This document shows positions 17,872 through 27,499 of a stretch of 64,000 bases of DNA, one piece after another. The position numbers and the translations under genes were made by a program. Source of the stretch: Sphingomonas taxi. GTDB taxonomy: Bacteria; Pseudomonadota; Alphaproteobacteria; Sphingomonadales; Sphingomonadaceae. Each line of letters opens with the position of its first letter. Positions within the stretch are counted from its first letter, which is position 1. The notes under the pieces are model-generated. The model was given only the letters and a program-made list of their open reading frames with translations, ran no database searches and was not told the origin of the DNA. Where the stretch lies: the NCBI RefSeq assembly GCF_000764535.1, contig NZ_CP009571.1, positions 1,240,001-1,304,000 on the forward strand, written 5' to 3'.

Positions 17872-19446
17872 TTACTCCGCCGCCTGCGCCAGCGGCTGTT
17901 CCTTCCACACCAGCACCGGCTTGCGCGCCGCCTGCGTCTCGTCGAGCCGCGCACGCGGCGCGAAATGCGGCGCGGTCTTGAGGCTGGCGTCGCCGGCCTT
18001 GGCCCGTTCCGCCACGCTGCGCAGCGCGCCGACGAACTGGTCGAGCGCCGCCTTCGATTCGGTCTCGGTCGGTTCGACCAGCATCGCGCCGTGGACGACG
18101 AGCGGGAAATAGACCGTCATCGGGTGGAAGCCCTCGTCGATCAGCCCCTTGGCGACGTCGAGCGTCGAGAAGCCCTCGGCGAGATTGGCGTCGGAGAAGA
18201 TCGCCTCGTGCATGCACGGCCCCGACTTGGCGAAGGGCGCGTCGAGCGTCCCCTCCAGCGAGCGCAGCACGTAATTGGCGTTGAGCACCGCATCCTCGGC
18301 GACCTGCTTGAGGCCGTCGGCACCGTGGCTGAGGATATAGGTCAGCGCGCGGGTGAACATCCCCATCTGGCCATGGAAGGCGGTCATCCGGCCGAACGTG
18401 TCGGGATGATCGTCGCCGGCGGTCTCTTCCTCGATGAGCTGGATATGCCCGTCGGCCATGCGCGCGGTGAACGGCAGCGGTCCGAAGGGGCTGAGCGCCT
18501 CCGACAGCACCACCGGCCCGGACCCCGGTCCGCCGCCGCCGTGCGGGGTCGAGAAGGTCTTGTGCAGGTTGATATGCATCGCGTCGACGCCGAGGTCGCC
18601 GGGCCGCACCCGGCCGACGATCGCGTTGAAATTGGCACCGTCGCAATAGACGTAGCCGCCCGCGTCATGGACCGCATCGCTGATCGACTTCAGGTCGCGC
18701 TCGAACAGGCCGCAGGTGTTGGGGTTGGTAATCATCACCGCGGCGACGTCCGGCCCCAGCCGTGCCTTCAACGCCGCGGTATCGACGCGACCGTCCGCGG
18801 TGGCGGGGATATCCTCGACGGTGAAGCCGGCGAAGGCCGCGGTGGCGGGATTGGTGCCATGTGCCGATTCGGGCACGAGGACGACCTTGCGATGGCCGTC
18901 GCCGCGCTTCTCCAGCGCCGCCTTGATGCACAGGATGCCGCATAATTCGCCGTGCGCGCCGGCCTTCGGCGACATGGCGACGCCGTGCATGCCGGTGAGC
19001 TTGATCAGCCACACCGCCAGTTCGTTGATGACCGCGAGCGCGCCCTGCACGGTGTCGACCGGCTGCAACGGATGCACGTCGGCGAAACCGGGGAGGCGCG
19101 CCATCTTCTCGTTGAGCCGCGGATTGTGCTTCATCGTGCACGAGCCGAGCGGGAACAGGCCGAGGTCGATCGCGTAATTCTGGCGGCTGAGCCGCGTATA
19201 GTGACGGATCGTCTCGGGCTCGGACAGGCCGGCAAGCCCGATCGGCGCCTTGCGGCTGAGATTGCCGAGCCGCGACCCCGCGACGTCACCCTCGGCGAAA
19301 TCGACGCCGGTGGTCTGCGTATCGCCGATCTCGAAGATCAGCGCCTCTTCCAGCATCAGCGCCTTGTTGCCGGTGAAGGTCGGTGCGGCGCCATTGCCGC
19401 CGCCGGCGGTCATTTCGGGACGCCAGCCGCTCTGATTGATGCTCAT
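17872..19446 (-). CDS. gcvPB: Glycine dehydrogenase (decarboxylating) subunit 2
   Basis: This 524-aa protein is the PLP-binding half of the split P protein of the glycine cleavage system. The PLP lysine lies in [16 protein letters not shown]. Nearby [11 protein letters not shown] and PNTCGLFE complete the cofactor pocket. It forms a heterotetramer with subunit 1 (gcvPA), decarboxylates glycine and passes the aminomethyl group to lipoylated GcvH. The ATG at 19446 overlaps the gcvPA stop as ATGA. It is the last gene of the operon. Length is normal for the two-subunit form. Confidence 0.97.
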   Translation of the reverse strand: MSINQSGWRPEMTAGGGNGAAPTFTGNKALMLEEALIFEIGDTQTTGVDFAEGDVAGSRLGNLSRKAPIGLAGLSEPETIRHYTRLSRQNYAIDLGLFPLGSCTMKHNPRLNEKMARLPGFADVHPLQPVDTVQGALAVINELAVWLIKLTGMHGVAMSPKAGAHGELCGILCIKAALEKRGDGHRKVVLVPESAHGTNPATAAFAGFTVEDIPATADGRVDTAALKARLGPDVAAVMITNPNTCGLFERDLKSISDAVHDAGGYVYCDGANFNAIVGRVRPGDLGVDAMHINLHKTFSTPHGGGGPGSGPVVLSEALSPFGPLPFTARMADGHIQLIEEETAGDDHPDTFGRMTAFHGQMGMFTRALTYILSHGADGLKQVAEDAVLNANYVLRSLEGTLDAPFAKSGPCMHEAIFSDANLAEGFSTLDVAKGLIDEGFHPMTVYFPLVVHGAMLVEPTETESKAALDQFVGALRSVAERAKAGDASLKTAPHFAPRARLDETQAARKPVLVWKEQPLAQAAE

Positions 19447-20801
19447 GCCAGAACCTCCTCGAGTGCGGCGGCAAGGGTTTCGACGTCCTCCGCGGTCGTC
19501 GTCTCGGTGACCGCGACGATCAGCCCGTTGGCAAGCGCATCCTCGCCCGGATAGAGCCGGCCGAGCGACACGCCCGCCAGGATGCCGCGATCGGCGAGCG
19601 TCCGCACGACGGGGCGCGCCTCGACCGGCAGTTTCAGCGTGAATTCGTTGAAGAAGGTCTCGGTGACCAATTCTACGCCCCGCACCTTGGCGAGGCGATC
19701 GGCGGCGCGGCACGCCGCGGCATGGTTGATCCCCGCCAGCCGGCGCAGACCCGCCTCGCCGAGCAAGGTCATGTGGATCGAGAAGGCGAGCGCGCACAGG
19801 CCAGAGTTGGTGCAGATGTTGCTCGTCGCCTTCTCGCGACGGATATGCTGTTCGCGCGTCGACAGCGTCAGCACGAAGCCGCGGCGTCCCTCCGCGTCCA
19901 CCGTCTCACCGCAGAAGCGGCCCGGCATCTGGCGGATATACTTGTCCTTGCAGCCCATCAGGCCGACGTACGGGCCGCCGAACTGAAGGCCGACGCCGAG
20001 CGACTGGCCTTCGCCGACGACGATATCGGCGTCCATCTCGCCCGGCGAGGTTATCGCGCCCAGCGCCACAGGCTCGGTGACGACCGCGATCAGCAGCGCC
20101 TTGTTGGCGTGGCAGGCGTCGGCGAGCGGCGTCAGGTCGGCGATCCGACCGAGGATGTCGGGATATTGGACGACGACGCACGACGTATCGCCGTCGATCG
20201 CGGCGATCAGCGCATCGACATCCGTTTCGGCGGTCAGCGCCGGCGCGGCGGTTTCGAGATGATCGCCGGTGTATTTCGCCATCGTCTTCGCGACGCTGAC
20301 ATAATGCGGGTGGAGCCCGCCCGACAGGATCGCCTTACCCTTGCGGGTGATGCGCCGCGCCATGCCGATCGCTTCCCAGCAGGCGGTCGAGCCGTCGTAC
20401 ATCGACGCGTTCGCCACGTCGGTGCCGAGCAGCCGCGCGACCTGCGTCTGGAACTCGAACAGCATCTGCAGCGTGCCCTGCGCGATCTCGGGCTGATACG
20501 GCGTATAGGCGGTGAGGAACTCGCCACGCTGGATCAGGTGATCGACGCTCGCCGGCACGTGATGGCGATAGGCGCCCGCACCGAGGAAGAACGGCACTTC
20601 GCCCGCGACCGTGTTCTGGCGGGCGAGCGCGGTCATGTGCCGCTCGACCGCCAGTTCGGAGGCGTGGTTCGGCAGGTCGTGGATCGGGCCGGACAGGCGG
20701 GCGGCCTCGGGCACGTCGACGAACAGATCGTCGATCGATCCCGCACCGATGACCGCGAGCATCGCGTCGCGGTCGGGCTGGGTAAGCGGCAGGTAGCGCA
20801 T
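19443..20801 (-). CDS. gcvPA: Glycine dehydrogenase (decarboxylating) subunit 1
   Basis: This 452-aa protein is the first half of the split P protein. The N-terminus [19 protein letters not shown] and the stretch [20 protein letters not shown] near residue 120 are typical. Three ATG codons stand in a row at 20807, 20804 and 20801. An AGGGA ribosome-binding site is properly spaced only for the third, which also gives the usual MRYLPLT start. A palindromic repeat lies in the 248-bp gap to gcvH, so expression relative to gcvT-gcvH may be adjusted there. The stop overlaps gcvPB. Confidence 0.96.
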   Translation of the reverse strand: MRYLPLTQPDRDAMLAVIGAGSIDDLFVDVPEAARLSGPIHDLPNHASELAVERHMTALARQNTVAGEVPFFLGAGAYRHHVPASVDHLIQRGEFLTAYTPYQPEIAQGTLQMLFEFQTQVARLLGTDVANASMYDGSTACWEAIGMARRITRKGKAILSGGLHPHYVSVAKTMAKYTGDHLETAAPALTAETDVDALIAAIDGDTSCVVVQYPDILGRIADLTPLADACHANKALLIAVVTEPVALGAITSPGEMDADIVVGEGQSLGVGLQFGGPYVGLMGCKDKYIRQMPGRFCGETVDAEGRRGFVLTLSTREQHIRREKATSNICTNSGLCALAFSIHMTLLGEAGLRRLAGINHAAACRAADRLAKVRGVELVTETFFNEFTLKLPVEARPVVRTLADRGILAGVSLGRLYPGEDALANGLIVAVTETTTAEDVETLAAALEEVLA

Positions 20802-20888
20802 CATCATTCCCTTGAGAGCCCCGCCTGTGGGAAGGGCCTTTACCTATGGCGACGGGCTGAGGTTCGATCGATCATCCCCGCAGGTCCC

Positions 20889-20993
20889 GTCACCCCGGAC
20901 CAGTTACGGGGTCCACCGGGCAGCAGGGGCGCCCTATCGTTTCAGACCATCCTCCTCGCCGCCGCGTGGACCCCGGAACAAGTCCGGGGTGAC
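20889..20993. repeat. Palindromic intergenic repeat, family A (copy 3), inside the gcv operon
   Basis: The left arm begins GTCACCCCGGACCAGTTAC and has diverged slightly. The right arm, ending GTCCGGGGTGAC, is intact. It lies between gcvH and gcvPA, which are on the same strand, so it would be transcribed within the operon. Confidence 0.9.
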
Positions 20994-21049
20994 GTATCAA
21001 GCGCGGCGAAGCATCGACCAGAGCGGAGCACCAATTGCGAGGCTGATCG

Positions 21050-21421
21050 TTACAGCTTGGCGACGAAATCCGCGTAGGCGGCTTCGTCCATCAGCGTCTC
21101 CAGCTCGGCCGGATCGCTGAGCGTGATCCTGAAGAACCAGCCTTCCGCTTCCGGATCCGAGTTGACCAAGCTGGGATCGTCCGACAGCGCGGCATTGCCC
21201 TCGGTCACCGTCCCCGACACCGGCGAATAGACGTCCGACGCGGCCTTGACCGATTCGACCACCGCGGCCTCGTCGCCCTTGCCGAGCTGCTTGCCCGCCT
21301 CGGGAACGTCGACGAACACGATGTCGCCGAGCTGGCCCTGCGCATAATCGGAGATGCCGACGGTGCCGGTGTCGCCATCGACATCGACCCACTCATGATC
21401 TTCGGTGAAATAACGGCTCAT
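21050..21421 (-). CDS. gcvH: Glycine cleavage system H protein
   Basis: This 123-aa lipoyl carrier shuttles the aminomethyl group between the P and T proteins. The fold begins [15 protein letters not shown]. The lipoylated lysine is K59 in [17 protein letters not shown], the standard site. The C-terminal [14 protein letters not shown] is also conserved. The start ATG at 21421 shares one base with the gcvT stop, and the next gene in transcription order is gcvPA, after a repeat. Length is normal. Confidence 0.98.
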   Translation of the reverse strand: MSRYFTEDHEWVDVDGDTGTVGISDYAQGQLGDIVFVDVPEAGKQLGKGDEAAVVESVKAASDVYSPVSGTVTEGNAALSDDPSLVNSDPEAEGWFFRITLSDPAELETLMDEAAYADFVAKL

Positions 21422-22626
21422 CACTTGCCTCCTGCGCGGACATAGCGGTGGGGAACGAACGGCATCGGTGCGACCGTCGCCTCGTGGATCTTGCCGCGCT
21501 GGACGAGGCGCAGCGGCGTGCCGGCCTCGGCGAGCGCAGCGGGAACATAGGCCATGGCGATCGGCGCACCGACGCTCGGCGCGAAGCCGCCGCTGGTGAC
21601 GCGGCCGATCACCGCGCCCTCGGCGTCGACGACGCTCGCGCCCTCGCGCACCGGCTGGCGGCCCTCGACCGACAGGCCGACGCGCTTGACCGCGGGACCG
21701 TCGGTGCGCTCGGCAAGGATGCGCGCGGCGCCGGCGAAATCGGCGGCCTCGCGGCGGCGCTTGGACAGAGCGAAGCCGAGGTCGGCCATCACCGGCGTCG
21801 TCTCGGGATCGAGATCGTGGCCGTAGAGCGGCAGTCCGGCCTCGAGCCGCAGCGAATCGCGCGCGCCGAGGCCGATCGACTTGACCTCGGGCTCGGCGCA
21901 GATCGCATCGGCGAAATCGGCGGCGGCCTCGGCGGGGATCGAAATCTCGACGCCGTCCTCGCCGGTATAGCCTGAACGGCTGATCCACAGCGCATGGCCG
22001 TTCCAGTCGAACGCGCCCGCGGTCATGAACACGAGATCCTCGACGCCGGGGATCAAGCGCGACACGGCAGCGACCGCCTTGGGTCCCTGCACCGCGAGCA
22101 AGGCCTGATCTTCCATAAGGTTCATCGTCAGATCGTCGGGCAGCACGTCGAGCAGATAGGCGAGATCGTCATATTTGGTCGCGCCGTTGACGACGACGTA
22201 ATGGCTCGCCGCGCCGAACGGATGCGCGCCCTCGGCGGGCAGCGTCGTGGCCATCAGATCGTCGAGGATGCCGCCCTCGTCGTTGAGCAGCAGCGAATAG
22301 CGGATCTTGGTCGGCGCGAGCCCGGCGATATCGCCCGGCAGCACCGCTTCGAGCGCCCTGGCGACGCCGGCGGCGTCGAGCCCGTCGCCGGTGAAGCCGA
22401 CCTGGCCCATATGGCTGACGTCGAACAGGCCGGCGGAGTCGCGCGTCCACAGATGCTCGGCCATGATGCCCTCATATTGGACGGGCATTTCATAGCCGGC
22501 GAACGGCACCATGCGGCCACCGCGGGCGCGGTGCCAGCCGTCGAGCGGCAGCAGCTGGATTGCGGGCTCGTCGCCGTCGAGGTCGTCGAGCGGGTCGGGC
22601 AAGGTGTCTGGCAGCGAATCGCTCAT
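21421..22626 (-). CDS. gcvT: Glycine cleavage system T protein (aminomethyltransferase)
   Basis: This 401-aa protein is a tetrahydrofolate-dependent enzyme that releases ammonia from the aminomethyl group on GcvH and forms methylene-THF. Typical signatures are [36 protein letters not shown] and [15 protein letters not shown]. The N-terminus carries about 25 acidic residues before the family core. The ATG at 22626 has a GGAGA ribosome-binding site seven bases upstream. A longer frame reaches back toward the riboswitch but lacks support. It is first in the operon, directly below a glycine riboswitch. Confidence 0.97.
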   Translation of the reverse strand: MSDSLPDTLPDPLDDLDGDEPAIQLLPLDGWHRARGGRMVPFAGYEMPVQYEGIMAEHLWTRDSAGLFDVSHMGQVGFTGDGLDAAGVARALEAVLPGDIAGLAPTKIRYSLLLNDEGGILDDLMATTLPAEGAHPFGAASHYVVVNGATKYDDLAYLLDVLPDDLTMNLMEDQALLAVQGPKAVAAVSRLIPGVEDLVFMTAGAFDWNGHALWISRSGYTGEDGVEISIPAEAAADFADAICAEPEVKSIGLGARDSLRLEAGLPLYGHDLDPETTPVMADLGFALSKRRREAADFAGAARILAERTDGPAVKRVGLSVEGRQPVREGASVVDAEGAVIGRVTSGGFAPSVGAPIAMAYVPAALAEAGTPLRLVQRGKIHEATVAPMPFVPHRYVRAGGK

Positions 22627-22688
22627 CAACCGTCTCCAAGAAAGGCACGGGACCAAAGACGGCACGGGGCCGCAATCGATCCGTCATA

Positions 22689-22876
22689 CCCCCTCTGTCA
22701 CGGTGACCTGAGAGCTTTGACCCGGCGCGTGGCGCGGCGGGCTTACCCCTTCGGTGGCTCCTCAAAGGAACGCTTTCCAGAGTGTCGATAAGGCAGCGCG
22801 CGGTCCCGTTTGCCTGAGAGATTCCGGGGTGGTTGCTCCTTCGGCGGCCTCCTTGTGAAGAGGCTCTCTCCCGCGC
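22689..22876 (-). promoter_or_regulatory. Tandem glycine riboswitch upstream of gcvT
   Basis: Read on the minus strand, two glycine-aptamer cores occur in a row. The first has GGGAGAGAG, then GCCGAAGGAGCAA and CTCTCAGGCAAACGGGA. The second has ACTCTGGAAAG, then CACCGAAGGGGTAA and CTCTCAGGTCACCGTGACAG. These match the conserved blocks of the gcvT RNA motif, with a short linker between. The element ends about 60 bases before the gcvT start, so glycine binding probably turns the operon on. A TTGACT at 22935-22940 on the minus strand could be part of its promoter (weak). Confidence 0.92.
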
Positions 22877-22982
22877 CCGCCCATGCCGGTCGCCCGGCAT
22901 CGACGCGTGGTGCTGTGACGGGCGGCGGGGCCTTAGTCAATGCGGAAACGCCCTCCCCTCCCTGCGCGGGAAGGGATGAGAA

Positions 22983-23618
22983 TCAGCGTTGCGCGTTATA
23001 CTTCAGCTGGTCGTCAGTGAGCTGGAAGCCGACCAGCGCCTCGAAGGTCGCGCGCAGCACCGCGGAGCGCACCTCCGGCCGCGCCAGCGGATCGGTCGCG
23101 GCATCCTCGTCGCCCGCCTTGCGCTTGCGGGTGAGCTGGTTGCGCACCTCGTCGGGCAAGGTCGCCGCCGCCCGCGCGATCTGCGTCGAGGCGGTGCCCT
23201 GCGCCTGCGCGCGCGCCTGCCCGGCGTCGAAATGCACCGTGATCTGCCCCTTGCGCTTGGCGGTCACCGCCGAGCCGCCGCGGACGATCGCGATATAATA
23301 AGGCAGCACCACGTCGCGCGGGCCCTCGGTCCGCGTCCGCCGCGCGAGCACGTCGAAGGTGACGCTGGTGGCGATCTGCTCGCCGGCGTCGTTGCAGGCG
23401 CCGCGCACGTTGGTCATGCTGGCGACGACGTCGATCGCGCTCGCGTCGCGGCTCGTCGCAGGATCGAACAGGGTGATGTCGCCGGTACCGGCGGCGACGC
23501 CGACCGTCGGGCAGGCGGAGCGCACGGCGGAGATGCCGCCTTCGACGATCTCGCCCTTGCTGGCGCAGCCCGAGAGGATCAGCGCGAGGGCGGACAGGCC
23601 TAAAGCCGGGGTTTTCAC
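22983..23618 (-). CDS. Uncharacterised lipoprotein
   Basis: This is a 211-aa protein from the GTG at 23618, with an AAAGGT site ten bases upstream. It begins with a lipoprotein signal (VKTPALGLSALALILSGCAS) with the lipobox LSGC, so it should be lipid-anchored facing the periplasm. The mature part has no recognised domain. It includes VTFDVLARRTRTEGPRDV and a C-terminal helix ATFEALVGFQLTDDQLKYN. A longer frame to 23888 lacks sense upstream of the signal. It is divergent from ispH. A role in the cell envelope is likely but unproven. Confidence 0.8.
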   Translation of the reverse strand: MKTPALGLSALALILSGCASKGEIVEGGISAVRSACPTVGVAAGTGDITLFDPATSRDASAIDVVASMTNVRGACNDAGEQIATSVTFDVLARRTRTEGPRDVVLPYYIAIVRGGSAVTAKRKGQITVHFDAGQARAQAQGTASTQIARAAATLPDEVRNQLTRKRKAGDEDAATDPLARPEVRSAVLRATFEALVGFQLTDDQLKYNAQR

Positions 23619-23714
23619 GAGGACGCGTACCTTTGTCGAACGGACAGTGATGCGCCGCCGGAGAACCCGGGCGATGCGCGGCGCACCATAGGAACCGGCT
23701 TTCCCGCGTGCAAG

Positions 23715-23776
23715 CAATCGCGTACTTCCGCGCGGTGAGCCAATCGCGTACTTCCGTGCGCCGCACCAATCGCGTA
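23715..23776. repeat. 26-bp tandem direct repeat upstream of ispH
   Basis: CAATCGCGTA occurs three times at exact 26-bp steps (23715, 23741, 23767). The first two copies share CAATCGCGTACTTCCG. The array ends 11 bp before the ispH start, so it covers the promoter or leader region between the two divergent genes. Confidence 0.85.
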
Positions 23777-23787
23777 GAACCGCCGGC

Positions 23788-24759
23788 ATGGCCTCCCAAT
23801 TCCCCGCGGACGGCGGCAAGCCCGTCCTCGAACTGCTGATCGCCGCACCGCGCGGCTTCTGCGCCGGCGTCGACCGCGCGATCCGCATCGTCGAACTCGC
23901 GATCGAGAAGCACGGCGCGCCCGTCTACGTCCGCCACGAGATCGTCCACAACAAGTTCGTCGTCGACACGCTGAAGGCGCAGGGCGCGGTGTTCGTCGAG
24001 GAGCTCGACCAGGTGCCCGACGGCGCGCCGGTGGTCTTCTCCGCGCACGGCGTGCCAAAGTCGGTGCCGGTCGACGCGCAGAACCGCGGCCTCGACTATC
24101 TCGACGCAACCTGCCCATTGGTGTCGAAGGTCCATCGTCAGGCCGAGCGGCTCGTCGCCGCCGGCCGCCATATCATCTTCATCGGCCACGCCGGCCATCC
24201 CGAGGTCGTCGGCACCTTTGGCCAGGTGCCCGCCGGCGCGATGTCGCTGATCGAGACCGCCGCCGACGCCGAGATCTTCGCGCCAGTCGATCCCGACAAT
24301 CTCGCCTTCCTCACCCAGACGACGCTGTCGGTCGACGACACCGCCGCGGTGGTCGCGGTGCTGCAGCGCCGCTTCCCCAACATGCTGCCGCCGCGCGGCG
24401 AGGACATCTGCTACGCCACCTCGAACCGGCAGGCGGCGGTCAAGGCGATCGCCGCGGCGTGCGACGCGATGCTGGTGATCGGCGCGCCCAATTCGTCCAA
24501 CTCGGTGCGGCTGGTCGAAGTGGCGGAGCGCGAGGGCATTCCGGCGCGGCTGATCCAGCGCGCCGGCGAGCTCGACTGGACGTTCCTCGACGGCGTCGGC
24601 ACGCTCGGCATCACCGCCGGCGCCTCCGCGCCCGAGCTGCTGGTGCGCGAGCTGGTCGACCTGCTCTCCACCCGCTTCGCGATCACCGAGCGCGAGGAGG
24701 AAACGACGCGCGAGACGATCGCATTCAAACTGCCACGCGGCCTCGACGCCGCGGCATAG
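23788..24759 (+). CDS. ispH: 4-hydroxy-3-methylbut-2-enyl diphosphate reductase
   Basis: This 323-aa protein is the last enzyme of the MEP isoprenoid pathway. It reduces HMBPP to IPP and DMAPP using a 4Fe-4S cluster. The three cluster cysteines are in [27 protein letters not shown] and [15 protein letters not shown]. The conserved [13 protein letters not shown] and GAPNSSNS segments bind substrate. Length is normal. It starts at ATG 23788 just after a 26-bp tandem repeat. thrB follows 52 bp downstream on the same strand. Confidence 0.98.
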   Translation: MASQFPADGGKPVLELLIAAPRGFCAGVDRAIRIVELAIEKHGAPVYVRHEIVHNKFVVDTLKAQGAVFVEELDQVPDGAPVVFSAHGVPKSVPVDAQNRGLDYLDATCPLVSKVHRQAERLVAAGRHIIFIGHAGHPEVVGTFGQVPAGAMSLIETAADAEIFAPVDPDNLAFLTQTTLSVDDTAAVVAVLQRRFPNMLPPRGEDICYATSNRQAAVKAIAAACDAMLVIGAPNSSNSVRLVEVAEREGIPARLIQRAGELDWTFLDGVGTLGITAGASAPELLVRELVDLLSTRFAITEREEETTRETIAFKLPRGLDAAA

Positions 24760-24811
24760 GCTGACCGTCCCCCGGCGCACGTCCGGGGGACGTGGAGACT
24801 GGGGAGGGATC

Positions 24812-25765
24812 ATGGCCGTCTACACGCACGTCTCGGCCGAGGCGCTGTCCGCGTTCCTGCGCCGCTACGCCGAGGTCGGCGAGCTCGTCTCCGCCAAGGG
24901 CATCGCCGAGGGCGTCGAGAACAGCAACTATCTCGTCGACACGACGACCGCGCGCTTCATCCTGACGCTCTACGAGAAGCGCGTCGACGTCGGCGACCTG
25001 CCCTTCTTCCTCGATCTGCTCGATCATCTAGCGGACCGCGGGCTGCCGGTGCCGCCCGCGATCCGCGACCGCGACGGCGTCGCGATCCAGACGCTGGAGG
25101 GCCGCCCCGCCTGCCTGATCCGCTTCCTCAACGGCGTCTCGGTGACCCGCCCGACGCCGGATCAGGCCGCCACCGCCGGCGCCGCGCTCGGCGCGCTGCA
25201 CGCCGCGGTCGCCGATTTCGATGGCGGCCGGCCCAACAGCCTCGGCATCGCCGACTGGCGGCCGCTGCTGATGCGCTGCGGCAGCGATCTCGACGCCATC
25301 GCGCCGGGCCTGTTCGCGCGCGTCGACGCCGCGCTCGCCGCGGTCGAGGTGGCCTGGCCGCACGATCTGCCGACCAGCGTCATCCATGCCGATCTGTTCC
25401 CCGACAACGTCCTGATGCTCGGCGCACGGGTGACCGGACTCATCGATTTCTACTTCGCCTGCCGTGACATACGCGCCTATGACGTCGCCGTGATGCACAC
25501 CTCCTGGGCCTTCGATCCGCAGGGCGCGCCGCTCGACGGCGTCGGCCCGGCGCTGCTCGCCGGCTATGGCGGGGCGCTCGGCCTGTCCGCCGCCGAGCGC
25601 GCCGCGCTGCCGGTGCTCGCGCGCGGCGCGTGCATCCGCTTCCTGCTCACCCGCGCATGGGACTGGCTCGACACGCCGGCGGATGCGCTGGTGACGCGCA
25701 AGGACCCGCTCGCCTATCTGCGCCGGCTCGACTGGTACGACGCCCATCCGGAGGCCTTTGCATGA
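24812..25765 (+). CDS. thrB: Homoserine kinase (ThrB, choline-kinase-like type)
   Basis: This 317-aa protein phosphorylates homoserine in threonine synthesis. It belongs to the aminoglycoside/choline kinase-like fold rather than the GHMP fold. The catalytic loop is [15 protein letters not shown] and the metal aspartate is in [11 protein letters not shown]. The N-terminus [12 protein letters not shown] binds the nucleotide. The ATG at 24812 has a strong GGGGAGGG site. The stop overlaps the rnhA start as ATGA. This thrB-rnhA pairing is common in alphaproteobacteria. Confidence 0.96.
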   Translation: MAVYTHVSAEALSAFLRRYAEVGELVSAKGIAEGVENSNYLVDTTTARFILTLYEKRVDVGDLPFFLDLLDHLADRGLPVPPAIRDRDGVAIQTLEGRPACLIRFLNGVSVTRPTPDQAATAGAALGALHAAVADFDGGRPNSLGIADWRPLLMRCGSDLDAIAPGLFARVDAALAAVEVAWPHDLPTSVIHADLFPDNVLMLGARVTGLIDFYFACRDIRAYDVAVMHTSWAFDPQGAPLDGVGPALLAGYGGALGLSAAERAALPVLARGACIRFLLTRAWDWLDTPADALVTRKDPLAYLRRLDWYDAHPEAFA

Positions 25766-26226
25766 CCGACCCCGCCGCCCCCCAGCTCGTCGAGATCGCC
25801 ACCGACGGCGCCTGCAAGGGCAATCCCGGCCCGGGCGGCTGGGGCGCGCTGCTCCGCTTCGGCGGCCACGAGAAGGAATTGTCGGGCGGCGAGACGCTGA
25901 CCACCAACAACCGCATGGAGCTGACCGCGGCGATCGAGGCGCTGCGCGTGCTCACCCGCCCGTGCCGGATCAAGCTCAGCACCGACAGCAAATACGTCAT
26001 GGACGGCCTGACCCGCTGGATCCATGGCTGGCGCAAGAACGGCTGGCGCACCGCCGACAAGAAGCCGGTCAAGAACGCCGAACTCTGGCAGGCGTTGTTC
26101 GCCGAGACGCAGAAGCACGAGATCGAATGGATCTGGGTCAAGGGCCACGCCGGCAACGCCGACAACGAACGCGTCGACAAACTGGCGAGTGACGCGGCGA
26201 TTGCGGCGAGCCGCCCGGCGGGGTGA
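25762..26226 (+). CDS. rnhA: Ribonuclease HI
   Basis: This 154-aa endonuclease cuts the RNA strand of RNA-DNA hybrids. The catalytic acidic residues are visible: Asp in [19 protein letters not shown], Glu in [13 protein letters not shown], Asp in [11 protein letters not shown] and Asp in [11 protein letters not shown]. The handle region with [17 protein letters not shown] is present. The ATG at 25762 overlaps the thrB stop. An upstream start at 25630 lies inside thrB and is not needed. Length is standard. Confidence 0.97.
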   Translation: MTDPAAPQLVEIATDGACKGNPGPGGWGALLRFGGHEKELSGGETLTTNNRMELTAAIEALRVLTRPCRIKLSTDSKYVMDGLTRWIHGWRKNGWRTADKKPVKNAELWQALFAETQKHEIEWIWVKGHAGNADNERVDKLASDAAIAASRPAG

Positions 26227-26298
26227 CCTGGTTCTCCCCCGGCGGGGAGGGCAATCGCATATGATCCTTCGGGGCAGTGCGACGGCATTTATATCTCC

Positions 26299-26377
26299 GT
26301 CATGCCGGACTTGATCCGGCATCCCGCTTTTACTTACCGTCCGAAGAAGCGGGACCCCGGCTCAAGGCCGGGGTGAC
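26299..26377. repeat. Palindromic repeat, family A short variant (copy 2)
   Basis: GTCATGCCGGACTTGATCC with inner ATCCCGCTTTT pairs with GAAGCGGGACCCCGG and GGCCGGGGTGAC. It lies between the convergent rnhA and FAD oxidoreductase genes. CTCCCCCGGCGGGGAGG-like arms at about 26235 and 26400 flank it, so two repeat families are nested here. Confidence 0.8.
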
Positions 26378-26419
26378 GGGGTGGCTTTCATGTGCGACAT
26401 TCCTCCCCGCCAAGGGGGA

Positions 26420-27499
26420 CTAAGCAAACCGCCCCGCGGCATAGCGCGCGACGTCGACCCCCTCGAACCCCGCCGGCAGGGCCGTCCCCAGCAACAGGCT
26501 CGCCGCCACCGTCGCGCCGGCGGGCGCGGTCTGGATGCCGAAGCCGCCCTGCCCCGCGCACCAGAACAGCCCCGCCACCGCCGGATCGAAGCCGTACACC
26601 GGCAACCGATCCGGCGCGAAACTGCGCAATCCCGCCCAACGCCGCTCGACCGCCGCGACCCGCCAGTCGACCACATGCTCGAACCGGTCGACCGCCAATG
26701 CGACGTCGATCTCCTCGGGCGCGACGTCGTGCGGATCGACCGGCGTTTCGTCGTGCGGACTCAGCCACAGCCGCCCCGCCTCCGGCTTGAAATAGAACCG
26801 CCCCGCGATATCGGCGACATGCGGCAGATCGGCGCCCGCGGGCGGATCGGTGCGCAACTGCACCATCGTCCGCCGATAGGGCTGGATGGCGAGCGGCGCC
26901 GCGCCCAGCCGCACGGCGATGCGATCTGCCCAGGCCCCCGCCGCATTGACCAGCACGCGCGCGCGATACGTCCCCGCCGGCGTCGCGATCGTCCAGATGC
27001 CGTCGGCACGCCGCGCCTCGTCCAGCCCGGCGCGCGTCGCGATCGCTCCACCGGCGCGGCGGAATTCGGCCAGATAGGCGGCATGGAGCGCCGCGACATC
27101 GATATAGGCGCAGCTCGGCTCGTGCACGCCGAGCGTCCATTCGGGCCGCAGCCCCGGCACGAACGCGGCGGGATCGACGCGGTCGAGCGCCACCGTGGTC
27201 CCCTCGAACGCGGCGAGGAAGGCGTCGACCCGCCCGGCATCCGCCGCCCGCCCGATATGCAGCGATCCCAGCGGCGCGAGATAGCCGCCGCCGCGCAACG
27301 CCGCTTCGGAGGCGCTGGTCAGCGGCTGGATGCCCGGCCCGCCATAGGTCTCCGACCAGAAGGCGGCCGAGCGCCCGGTGCTGTGATAGCCCGCCTGCGC
27401 CTCCGCCTCGAGCAGCAGCACGCGCGCGTGCGGCGCGAGCGCGGCGGCGAGGCTGGCGCCGGCGATCCCCGCGCCGATGATCGCGATATCGTGGATCAT
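26420..27499 (-). CDS. FAD-dependent oxidoreductase (DAO family)
   Basis: This 359-aa flavoenzyme has an N-terminal FAD-binding Rossmann motif (DIAIIGAGIAGASLAAAL) and a C-terminal second FAD contact (GFGIQTAPAGATVAASLLLG). The overall pattern (TGRSAAFWSETYG near residue 45, LVNAAGAWADRIA near residue 185) fits the D-amino-acid/glycine/sarcosine oxidase group. The amine or amino acid oxidised is not clear. It is coupled to the upstream hydrolase gene by an ATGA overlap. Confidence 0.88.
   Translation of the reverse strand: MIHDIAIIGAGIAGASLAAALAPHARVLLLEAEAQAGYHSTGRSAAFWSETYGGPGIQPLTSASEAALRGGGYLAPLGSLHIGRAADAGRVDAFLAAFEGTTVALDRVDPAAFVPGLRPEWTLGVHEPSCAYIDVAALHAAYLAEFRRAGGAIATRAGLDEARRADGIWTIATPAGTYRARVLVNAAGAWADRIAVRLGAAPLAIQPYRRTMVQLRTDPPAGADLPHVADIAGRFYFKPEAGRLWLSPHDETPVDPHDVAPEEIDVALAVDRFEHVVDWRVAAVERRWAGLRSFAPDRLPVYGFDPAVAGLFWCAGQGGFGIQTAPAGATVAASLLLGTALPAGFEGVDVARYAAGRFA

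Noticed and set aside
23715..23776. CRISPR-like or iteron origin repeats
   Set aside because: There are only three short copies in tandem without spacers, and no replication gene is nearby.
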